NCBI GenBank assembly: GCA_037951165.1
Contig: JBBDHG010000126.1
Location: 806,001 to 870,000, forward strand
Reading direction: 5' to 3'
Source of the DNA: Lophius americanus
Lineage: Eukaryota > Chordata > Actinopteri > Lophiiformes > Lophiidae
DNA length: 64,000 bases
Under the pieces are notes generated by a model. The model was not told where the DNA came from. It worked only from the letters and a program-made list of their open reading frames with translations, and ran no database searches. Both the position numbers and the translations under genes were made by a program. Positions 55,901-64,000 of the stretch are shown here, in pieces; the stretch's first letter is position 1, and each line of letters starts with the position of its first letter.

Positions 55901-58796
55901 GGTGCTCTTTATATCCTACCCTGTTATCCTGTGAGTGATGATCTTGACTCCGAACGGTGATTCTCCCATAGCACTGAAGGCCTGCTTGATGAAGTTCTCA
56001 TCCATGTATGGGTCCAACTAAACACAAAAGACATTTTTTTAAATGCAGCTGCGCTTTGAAAAATAAGTTTAAATCTTCATAAAAGGTAGAGAAAAAAAAT
56101 TGTAATGCAAACTAACTGAAATGCATTATTATACATATAAAAGTAAGGCAAAAACACAGTGTTGTTTTGCTCTAATGCTTGATGCTACACATGTACTGCT
56201 GTAGCATAGGATGACCATTTTCCAGCGTATTAATTTCACTATCAACCTTAATAGTGACTCTATTTTATTCAGGCGATTTTGAAACCTTGCAAGATAGCTG
56301 GATTGTTCGTGACTCCGAAATTCTTTACTTATTTGATATCTCTGGTGTACAATTACTTTACAACAGAAATATATACTGAAAGAATATGTGTTGGCAGCAA
56401 TTATGACTTTAACATCACAATTATTTACATTTTTTTCATACCTTGATTGATATTAATAAATGATCATTTATGTTACATGCTCAACTACTATAGTATTTTA
56501 CTATAGTTTCTTTAATGTTGTATTATCTTCACTGAAACCAAACCCTAACCCAAGTAAAGACTTTGGTTTAGTTTGAATTAACAGGTTAAGAAAGAACACA
56601 GACTGAGGAAGAAACAGACTTTTCTCCAAGTTACCTTAGATGCTGATATTTACAGAGGAGAATGGGTCAAGCAGTATGGGGGAGGCCCTCCAAATATTTC
56701 TCTGTAACTATGCCATCTGACTAATATGCCCCTTTTAGATACACATTTTGTCTTATTTTGGTCTCCTTCTATGGAAAGCTTCCTTGGGTTTCATGAAAGG
56801 CTCTGAATAAATCTAAGCTAGTATTGTGATTATTACATTAATTACATTTTTCATTTTAGCGCCTTATTGTGCCTGTACAAACTAATCTCGGTAGCTCAGA
56901 GTGAATAATCATTGTGATTGTCATGTCACTATATAAGTGACATGACATCAGTTCTAAGTATGGCGATTTGCTACCCTTTCTGCCAGATAATAAGTATAAT
57001 CCTCAATTTTTCTGAGCTCTGAAATTTCTCACAACACAAAATAATTATAAAGCAACAAGTCGTTAACATCTCTTTCTTTGTTGGTTCTTAGCAGTGAAGC
57101 GTTTCTTCATCGTTCTGCCACCAACTCAAAAACATTAAGCCCTCTCTAATGCCAGTGCTCAGTTTCTCTGTTCTAAGGTACTGTACTGCTATAGCAGCGG
57201 AGAATGGCGGCCTCCAAGGAAGACAACCCGCTCCCTCTGTACATAGAGTGGGGTGATTTTATGCTTAATTCCAGGATTGAAAAGGCTGTTAAGTTCATTG
57301 AGGAATCCATCAGAAAAGAGCATGTAAATATTCAAATTAAACCGTCCAAATCAGAAGGTTTAAGTATTTTATGAAGGAATTAATTAAACAGGGGAAAATG
57401 AGCTTGGATAAAGCCCCAAAAGGAAGGAAGGGGATTCAATGGAGAGTACCAAGTAAAAAGCAGGCTAAGAATAGGCCACTGTAACCCTAACAGCATACTT
57501 AATATTATCGGAAAACATTTGACAAGACATTGTAGTCATAGTGGAGAACGGAAAACAGCTGAACATTTACTGTTCTCATAAAGAAAATATGATGTCAAGG
57601 ATACAGAGATTGTGGCAGGGGGTGGCCATGGCTGCAAATTTTAGAAATGACAAATGGGGGACTCAGTCAAGGAAAAAAAATTATTACATTTTTTTTAAAT
57701 GACAAGCCTTAATGTGAGACTGTTAACAATGACACAAGCCTTTGACCAAAAACTGTTGACATGAGGCAGTAAAACACTTTAAAGGACTTCGACTGCCATA
57801 AACCCTAAATAGAAGAAGAATGTTATAAAAAAATATATTTTCAGGTCATTAAACACAAACAAAAACTTAGTTATTGGGCCAAAAGCATATCATCTCCATT
57901 GATTTAAAGAAATGCCTCAAAATTTACACAATAAGCTTTTGCAGGCTCAGAAACATGAGGGACAGACTTAAACATTTGTTTGATGGATAACTGTAATTAC
58001 ATCAAGTGTTGAACATGATGTTTAGAGTAAATGTAACTGGTACCATGAGTACTATGATACTATTGCACATGATAAAAATACTGTAAAGTACGAGAAGTAA
58101 TATTGTACATGATAATATCATTAATATAGTATACATTAGGACAATATCGCAAATTATACTATTTTCTGTAGATATTTAAGTGCCCGTGGTTATCTAGTAT
58201 TCCATTTAAAAGCAAGACTCTATAAAAAGTCGGGTGAACTGATATTTCAATGGTTTAAGGGAATGTATTGGAACAGCAATAAGTCAGGGACAAATTTACT
58301 ACACACTTAAAGCTGTAAAATAAATACAGTAGCAAAACGTTTTGAAACACAGTCAGTCGAGAGGGGCTTCAAAATCGCCGTGAATGATTAAAGCTGTTTA
58401 TTAGATGAAGATACCAGCCTAGCTCATATAAACTAAATGCATAAGTGCTGTTTTTCTTAAGTAATCGCTTGTTTAAGGTCGTTCACTGCGTCAGAGTGAA
58501 TTTTAGCGCACTGCGTGAACAGCTAGCATCTAGCAGCTGCTACATCCCGTTAACTCTGAGAATAATGAGTGTTTAGTTAATTAGTTGACAATATCCTCTA
58601 TTAGTGGAGCGAAGGTATAGTGATGCATGAAGTTCTACCGTAGAACATCTAGAACATCTTTAGACAGATGTTGGCCTGACAATTTTCACAGGAGGTGCTA
58701 ACCCGCACACACGGCTAAGCTAGCTAGCAGTTTGAACGAGACAGACGTGAAACGTACGTCACCCATCCACAGGCTGTTCTGTCTGTTGAACATCAT
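49908..58796 (-). CDS. trnau1ap: tRNA selenocysteine 1-associated protein 1 (SECp43), nine coding exons
   Basis: RNA-binding partner of tRNA-Sec, acting in selenocysteine tRNA modification and selenoprotein synthesis. Coding exons: 58796-58758, 56017-55920, 55722-55623, 53257-53205, 52642-52514, 52039-51923, 51482-51194, 51010-50965, 50044-49908. All borders are GT/AG. The sum is 1008 nt in frame, 335 aa (human 287). RRM1 starts at SLWMGDLDPYMDEN (RNP2) with GYCFVEL as RNP1. RRM2 has FSVFVGDL and GYGFVKF. A Tyr/Gly/Asn/Pro-rich segment encoded by the 289-bp exon follows. The conserved tail is SEELYDALMNCHWEPLDSV. The extra length against human lies mostly in the Tyr/Gly/Asn-rich segment. The start is the first of two adjacent ATGs (MMFNRQNSLWMGD); the second is equally possible. 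Intron 1 is 2.7 kb and holds a broken plus-strand open frame. Confidence 0.95.
57204..57485 (+). pseudogene. Frame-broken open reading frame of unknown family inside trnau1ap intron 1
   Basis: The plus strand opens at an ATG in good context (agaatggcgg) and encodes 56 residues beginning MAASKEDNPLPLYIEWGDFM, with an EKAVKFIEESIRKEH helix-like part, then TGA at 57372. A second frame starting at 57371 continues as MKELIKQGKMSLDKAPKGRK and on to IQWRVPSKKQAKNRPL, stopping at 57481-57483. Coding-like composition on both sides of one frameshift suggests a decayed gene or retrocopy. I do not recognise the protein. It is antisense to the host intron. Confidence 0.4.
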
Positions 58797-58928
58797 GAAG
58801 TCGGGACCAGAAGTGAAAGTGTCCTTAGTGTTTGACGGGGATACAAAAATAACCGATATTCAAAACATTAAAACTTCTCCACACGCTCTAACTGAATATG
58901 GCTGATACTTCCTTTTCCGCCTGGAGCT

Positions 58929-58936
58929 ACTTCCGG
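58929..58936 (-). promoter_or_regulatory. ETS-type site upstream of trnau1ap
   Basis: The minus strand reads CCGGAAGT, a consensus ETS/GABP site. It lies about 133 bases upstream of the ATG in a locally GC-rich patch (gttgcgcggacttctgcgtgcgctcg, 58939-58964) with no TATA box. This fits a housekeeping-type promoter; the start site is inferred. Confidence 0.5.
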
Positions 58937-59359
58937 TGTTGCGCGGACTTCTGCGTGCGCTCGCAGTGTAGGCATGCAATTTTACAGGCAAATGATTTTA
59001 AACTCATTACGATCGTGTATTGTGACAGACAAAAAAAAATCTCTCACGAGTTCTGCCTTAAGTCACTCTTATTGATCGGATTTTAGAAAACTTTTTTTTT
59101 ATTTACGTGATCAAACACGACTGTGACAAAAAGCAAGTAAAATGACATAATTCAGTTACAGACACCTCATATACATTACAAGACATGTGCGACAAACATA
59201 CCCGAGAATTACAAGATCCTTTCACCTAATTAATTCTTTTTGGTTTACAAAATTGCCTTCTAGACCTAACGGAACCCCGTTCAAAATCAGGTTCCACCGA
59301 GATTCTTCAACTTGTTGGTTTTTGATGAACAAATGTTTTTCACCTTCCTCTCCAAAATC

Positions 59360-59431
59360 AGGTTCCACCGAGATTTGAACTCGGATCGCTGGATTCAGAG
59401 TCCAGAGTGCTAACCATTACACCATGGAACC
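59360..59431 (-). tRNA. tRNA-Gln (CTG)
   Basis: 72 nt with discriminator U at 59360. Acceptor GGTTCCA/TGGAACC, D-loop with GG (AATGGTTAG), anticodon loop CTCTGAA, T-arm CCGAG/CTCGG with TTCAAAT. TTTT terminator 3 nt downstream (59354-59357). The flank at its 3'-plus side is repeated after the locus at 63850. Confidence 0.95.
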
Positions 59432-59811
59432 TCCTGTACGGTCCATATTCTTGAGCCTACATGTCCCACAATGCAACGAGAAGGTAGCCAATCGGCGTGT
59501 GTTAATAGTGACCACTCTAGCCCTGTGCTGCAAACTTCAAGTGGGGTTCAGGAGGAGTCTTCAGATATTTGTTTATGTCCCTTCTGTCTTACTATAAATC
59601 CCAGATTTTTTCATTTGTCTCATTCAGGCATGCAGTCTCCAATCCATCATCATTTCTTACAGCTTCCTTTGGAAACCTAGAAGCTTTTATGCAACGTCTC
59701 TTACATATCCAGTAGTGTTTCATCCTTATTCAAACAGTGAGAGCAAACTCTCATTTACAATGACAGAAGGAGGTTTGTTATGATTATCACACGTTCCTGT
59801 TGTCTGCAATC

Positions 59812-59883
59812 AGGTTCCACCGAGATTTGAACTCAGATCACTGGATTCAGAGTCCAGAGTGCTGACCGTTACACCATGGAACC
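59812..59883 (-). tRNA. tRNA-Gln (CTG), T-stem wobble copy
   Basis: 72 nt, D-loop variant AACGGTCAG, anticodon CTG. The T-stem reads CTGAG/CTCGG, giving one G-U pair. No TTTT run follows closely on the minus strand (TGATTGCAG), unlike the neighbours. Its flanks differ from the other slots. Confidence 0.85.
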
Positions 59884-60136
59884 TCTTTAATGTCACCCAA
59901 ATGCTGCACAGACAATTGAACTCGGCGAACTTGGATACGCCATGACTTAGTGTGATGTTTCATTGAAACATGGAGACTCTTACTGTAAAAACATCATAAA
60001 TGATCTGTACTTATAGAGACTTTCTAGTCAGCTTGACCAGAACCAAGGACCACATGTAGCGTTCAGGAACCTCAGATGAAACAAACGACTCTCCGATAAG
60101 TGGACGACCGAAGTACATCCTTAGATACAGATGCCT

Positions 60137-60645
60137 TATTACTACTACTGTAGTACTAGTAGTGTTTGTAATACTACTATTACTACTACTGTAGTACTAG
60201 TAGTGTTTGTAATACTACTATTACTACTACTGTAGTACTAGTAGTGTCTGTAATACTACTATTACTACTACTGTAGTACTAGTAGTGTTTGTAATACAAC
60301 TATTACTACTACTGTAGTACCAGTAGTGTTTGTAATACTTCTATTACTACTACTGTAGTACTAGTAGTGTTTGTAATACTACTATTACTACTAATGTAGT
60401 ACCAGTAGTGTTTGTAATACTACTATTACTACTACTGTAGTACTAGTAGTGTCTGTAATACTACTATTACTACTACTGTAGTACTAGTAGTGTTTGTAAT
60501 ACTACTATTACTACTACTGTAGTACTAGTAGTGTTTGTAATACTTCTATTACTACTACTGTAGTACTAGTAGTGTCTGTACTACTACTATTACTACTACT
60601 GTAGTACTAGTAGTGTTTGTAATAATACTATTACTAATATTTCTC
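60137..60645. repeat. 41-bp palindromic minisatellite, array 1 (about 12 copies)
   Basis: Each unit contains 'actactgtagtactagtagt', which is nearly self-complementary, then 'gtttgtaatactactattac'. Array between tRNA loci 59812 and 60772. Confidence 0.95.
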
Positions 60646-60771
60646 CTTCTATTCAGATAACTTTGTCACCATAACACATAATTCATTCATGTCTGAAGTT
60701 TTTTATTATACTTATTCCTCAATTTGTTGGTTTTTGATGAACAAATGTTTTTCACCTTCCTCTCTAAAATC

Positions 60772-60843
60772 AGGTTCCACCGAGATTTGAACTCGGATCG
60801 CTGGATTCAGAGTCCAGAGTGCTAACCATTACACCATGGAACC
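60772..60843 (-). tRNA. tRNA-Gln (CTG)
   Basis: Canonical 72-nt copy, identical in its tRNA part to the loci at 59360 and 62523. A TTTT terminator follows (TGATTTTAG). Slot 1 of the first higher-order unit. Confidence 0.95.
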
Positions 60844-61282
60844 TTTGTTACCTTTCATCCTGCTGCTTTCACATTAGTCTGCATTGCGTGGGATATTTAT
60901 AAACTCTTCCACCTGTTTTGAAACTGAAAGTAATTGAAGGCATCAAACAGATCTAGTAAAGTCCAGATATTCTTCACTGAAGTTGATGCAAAAAATTACA
61001 CTGGTAAAAGTAGAAGTTTTGATTCTTTAGTGAAGAAAAATCCAGAGTAAAAGTTCCGTTAGTTAGTTAGTCTCCATAGAACTGTGTTGTTGTTTTAGAA
61101 CTATAAAGGTAGGTAAGGTAAACATGTTTCCTCCTATTAATATTTCTGTCTCTGTTTTTCTTTGCTTTGATTCTCTTCTGTGTGCTGTAGGGCCCTTAGG
61201 ATAAACCATATTGTGTTTAAAGTCCTTTATAAATGTAGGTGGAACAAGAAATCCGGTCTATCCCATCATTCTGACTTAAGAA

Positions 61283-61354
61283 AGGTTCCACCGAGATTTG
61301 AACTCGGATCACTGGATTCAAAGTCCAGAGTGCTGACCGTTACACCATGGAACC
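61283..61354 (-). tRNA. tRNA-Gln (TTG), the only UUG-anticodon copy
   Basis: 72 nt, anticodon loop CTTTGAA, so anticodon UUG. Stem pairs are intact. The downstream run has only TTT (CCTTTCTTAAG), not TTTT. It sits in slot 2 of the first unit. The equivalent slot-2 loci at 63034 and 63553 carry CTG-type sequence with damage. Confidence 0.9.
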
Positions 61355-61565
61355 TTTAGGTCCTGCTGCTCACTGAGGTAAGACCTGACCTGTTTGTCTG
61401 GGACAAACCAAGTCATCTATTGCAGTATTGAACCTTCTCTGTTCTCATCTAGAGAGGGGCGTTCATATTTTGTTTTTTGGGTGTCTTTCTAAATTCTGGA
61501 AAGATCTTCAATTTGGTAACTATCAATGTTCAAATAAAAATGTGTCCCTCCTCCTTTCTAAAATC

Positions 61566-61637
61566 AGGTTCCACCGAGATTTGAACTCGGATCGCTGGAT
61601 TCAGAGTCCAGAGTGCTGACCGTTACACCATGGAACC
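61566..61637 (-). tRNA. tRNA-Gln (CTG)
   Basis: Canonical 72-nt copy with D-loop variant AACGGTCAG and a TTTT terminator close by. Slot 3 of the first unit, 283 bp from the UUG copy. Confidence 0.95.
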
Positions 61638-61950
61638 CCTGTGAGCCCGATGCTGCGTTCAATTACATCGCCATTGAGTGGAATATCTTTATTTCATAAG
61701 TTCTGAAATGAAAACTAAACGAAAGGAGTAAACAATCGTAGCTAAAGAACACTTTACTAATTCTTTACTTGAGTAGAAGTCGAGTTTCTGAAATCAATGA
61801 GTTCAATCTGTAACATTGAAACCTTGAGACTCTTAATGTAAAAACATCATAAATGATAAATGATCTGTACTTATAGAGACTTTCTAGTCAGCTTGAGCAG
61901 AACATGTAGTGTTCAGGAACCTCAGATGAGACCAACGACTCTCCGATAAT

Positions 61951-62387
61951 TACTACTACCGTAGTACTAGTATTGTTTGTACTACTGCTATTACTACTAC
62001 TGTAGTACTAGTAGTGTTTGTAATACTACTATTACTACTACCGTAGTACTAGTATTGTTTGTACTACTACTATTACTACTACTGTAGTACTAGTAGTGTT
62101 TGTAATACTACTATTACTACTACTGTAGTACTAGTAGTGTTTGTAATACTACTATTACTACTACTGTAGTACTAGTATTGTTTGTACTACTGCTATTACT
62201 ACTACTGTAGTACTAGTAGTGTTTGTAATACTACTATTACTACTACCGTAGTACTAGTATTGTTTGTACTACTACTATTACTGTAGTACTAGTAGTGTTT
62301 GTAATACTACTATTACTACTACTGTAGTACTAGTAGTGTTTGTAATACTACTGTAGTACTAGTAGTGTCTGTAATACTACTATTACA
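61951..62387. repeat. 41-bp palindromic minisatellite, array 2 (about 10-11 copies)
   Basis: Same unit as array 1. Here two variants ('ccgtagtactagtattg' and 'ctgtagtactagtagtg') partly alternate, giving an 82-bp higher-order period. It has two shortened units, near 62280 and 62345. Confidence 0.95.
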
Positions 62388-62522
62388 ATATTTCTCCTTC
62401 TATTCAGATAACTTTGTCACCATAACACATAATTGATTCATGTCTTAAGTTTTTTATTATACTTATTCTTCAACTTGTTGGTTTTTGATGAACAAATGTT
62501 TTTCACCTTCCTCTCCAAAATC

Positions 62523-62594
62523 AGGTTCCACCGAGATTTGAACTCGGATCGCTGGATTCAGAGTCCAGAGTGCTAACCATTACACCATGGAACC
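62523..62594 (-). tRNA. tRNA-Gln (CTG)
   Basis: Canonical copy in slot 1 of the second unit. Its upstream and downstream flanks match those of 60772, and a TTTT terminator is present. Confidence 0.95.
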
Positions 62595-63033
62595 TTCGTT
62601 ACCTTGCATCCTGCTGCTTTCATATTACTCTCCATTGCGTGGGATATTTCTAAACTCTTCTTCCTTTTTTGAAACTGAAAGTAAATGAAGGCATCAAACA
62701 GATCTAGTAAAGTCCAGATATTCTTCACTGAAGTTCATGCAAAAAATTACACTGGTAAAAGTAGAAGTTTTGATTCTTTAGTTAAGAAAAATCCAAAGAA
62801 AAAGTTCCGTTACTTAGTTAGTCTCCATAGAACTGTGTTGTTGTTCTAGATCTATAAAGGTAGGTAAGGTAAACATGTTTCCTCCAATTAATATTTCTGT
62901 CTCTGTTTTTCTTTGCTTTGATTCTCTCCTGTGTGCTGTAGGACCCTTAGGATCAACCACATTGTGTTTGAAGTCCTTTATAAATGAAGGTGGAACAAGA
63001 AATCAGGGCTTTCCCATCATTCTGACTTAAGAA

Positions 63034-63097
63034 AGGTTCCACCGAGATTTGAACTCAGATTCAGAGTCCAGAGTGCTAACCGTTACACCATGGAACC
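63034..63097 (-). pseudogene. tRNA-Gln pseudogene, 8-nt deletion in the anticodon arm
   Basis: Only 64 nt. On the plus strand 'actcagat' runs straight into 'tcagagtcc', so the 8 bases 'cgctggat' (or 'cactggat') are missing, between short 'gat' repeats. This removes the 3' half of the anticodon stem, so the arm cannot form. The rest is near identical to the neighbours, so the loss is recent. Confidence 0.92.
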
Positions 63098-63552
63098 TTT
63101 GTTACCTTGCATCCTGCTGCTTTCACATTAGTCTGCATTGTGCGGGATATTTATAAACTCTTCCACCTGTTTTGAAACTGAAAGTAATTGAAGGCATCAA
63201 ACAGATCTAGTAAAATCCAGATATTCTTCACTGAAGTTGAATTACAGTTGATGCAAAAAATCGCACTGCTAAAAGTAGAAGTTTTGATTCTTTAGTGACG
63301 AAAATCCTAAGTAAAAGTTCTGTTATTCATTTTCTATCTTTATTTCTGATCTATATCTATCATGGTGACAAACTGTCAGTAATGTCTTCTCTGAGATTCA
63401 ACATTTCTGTCTCCATCTTTCTTGTTGTGCATCGCTTTGATTCTCTCCTGTGTGCTGTAGGGTTCTTAGGATCAACCATATTGTGTTTAAAGTCCTTTAT
63501 AAATGAAGGTGGAACAAGGAATTGGGTCTTTCCCATCATTCTGACTTAAGAA

Positions 63553-63624
63553 AGGTTCCACCGAGATTTGAATTCGGATCGCTGGATTCAGAGTCCAGAG
63601 TGCTGATCGTTACACCATGGAACC
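63553..63624 (-). pseudogene. tRNA-Gln (CTG), probably defective copy
   Basis: Full 72 nt and CTG anticodon. The T-stem closing pair is broken (A53 opposite C61; CCGAATTCAAATCTCGG) and the D-loop GG is GA (AACGATCAG). Both are invariant contacts, and position 53 is also in the B box. The flank has only TTT. A weakly active gene cannot be excluded. Confidence 0.75.
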
Positions 63625-63849
63625 TTTAGGTCCTGCTGCTCACTGAGGTAAGACCCAACCTGTTTGTCCAGGACAAACCAAGTCATCTATTGCAGTAAAG
63701 AACCTTCTATGTTCTCATCTAGAGAGGGGCGTTCATATTTTGTTTTTCACTCTCACTTTTGTGGGTCTCTTTCTAAATTCTGGAAAGATCTTGAATTTGG
63801 TAACTATCAATGGTCAAATAAAAATGTGTCCCTCCTCCTTTCTAAAATA

Positions 63850-63921
63850 AGGTCCCACCGAGATTTGAACTCGGATTGCTGGATTCAGAGTCCAGAGTGC
63901 TAACCATTACACCATGGAACC
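63850..63921 (-). tRNA. tRNA-Gln (CTG) with one acceptor-stem wobble
   Basis: 72 nt. The 3' acceptor strand reads TGGGACC, giving a U4-G69 pair. TTTT terminator present (TTATTTTAG). After it, 'gtccatattcttg' and 'caatgcaacgagaaggtagc' repeat the flank of the first locus at 59360, so another unit begins at the window edge. Confidence 0.9.
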
Positions 63922-64000
63922 ACTTGCACGGTCCATATTCTTGTGCCTACATGTCCCACAATGCAACGAGAAGGTAGCCAATCGGCGTGTGTTAATAGTG

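Larger units (their letters stand above)
59950..63925. repeat. Higher-order tandem duplication carrying the tRNA-Gln cluster
   Basis: Two units share this order: 'ttcaggaacctcagatga' block, 41-bp array, slot-1 tRNA, 'cctgctgctttcacattag' spacer, slot-2 tRNA, slot-3 tRNA. Spacings agree: 60772 to 61283 and 62523 to 63034 are both 511 bp; 61283 to 61566 is 283 bp and 63553 to 63850 is 297 bp. The second unit has an extra ~519-bp slot-2 segment (63034 to 63553). Confidence 0.85.

Noticed and set aside
60137..62387. CRISPR-like array of spaced repeats
   Set aside because: Units are contiguous 41-bp repeats with no unique spacers, in a eukaryotic genome.

Overview
The window is vertebrate nuclear DNA, almost certainly from a teleost fish. 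It has intron-rich genes with GT/AG boundaries, (CA)n and (AT)n microsatellites, tRNA-derived SINEs, decayed L2/CR1-type LINE fragments, and genes whose exon lengths match vertebrate orthologues. There is no sign of prokaryotic organisation.

Layout. (1) 1.3-22.1 kb, minus strand: a complete sarcomeric myosin heavy chain gene of the cardiac/slow MYH6/MYH7 class. I assembled 37 coding exons that stay in frame from ATG to TGA and give about 1937 residues. One non-coding first exon and a TATA-like box lie upstream. (2) 22-43.6 kb: a gene-poor stretch of microsatellites, SINEs, LINE relics (one L2-like copy with its reverse transcriptase deleted), two tRNA-Cys pseudogenes, and several copies of a non-coding element that I cannot name. 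(3) 44.9-47.1 kb, plus strand: a two-exon FITM1-like gene (fat storage-inducing transmembrane protein), 285 aa. MYH6/7 and FITM1 also lie in the same chromosomal region in human (14q11-q12). (4) 49.05-58.8 kb, minus strand: a complete nine-exon trnau1ap gene (SECp43, selenocysteine tRNA-associated protein), 335 aa. (5) 59.3-64 kb: a tandem cluster of nine tRNA-Gln loci, all on the minus strand. Seven look intact or nearly so, one has a damaged T-arm and D-loop, and one has an 8-nt deletion. They sit in a higher-order duplication with two palindromic 41-bp minisatellites, and the cluster continues past the window edge.

Functionally, the first two protein genes fit striated muscle: a thick-filament motor and a muscle-type lipid-droplet/ER protein. 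The distal part concerns translation: a selenocysteine tRNA cofactor beside a tRNA-Gln cluster. I see no evidence that these form one regulated unit.

The observations most worth checking are these. The FITM1-like protein has Asp and Pro where its family has the two catalytic histidines. The myosin gene has two exact exon fusions. A 22-bp intronic minisatellite seems to have grown from a splice-acceptor tract. One slot of the tRNA-Gln repeat carries three different fates, including a switch to anticodon UUG. An uncharacterised modular element with terminal inverted repeats occurs about ten times in the window.
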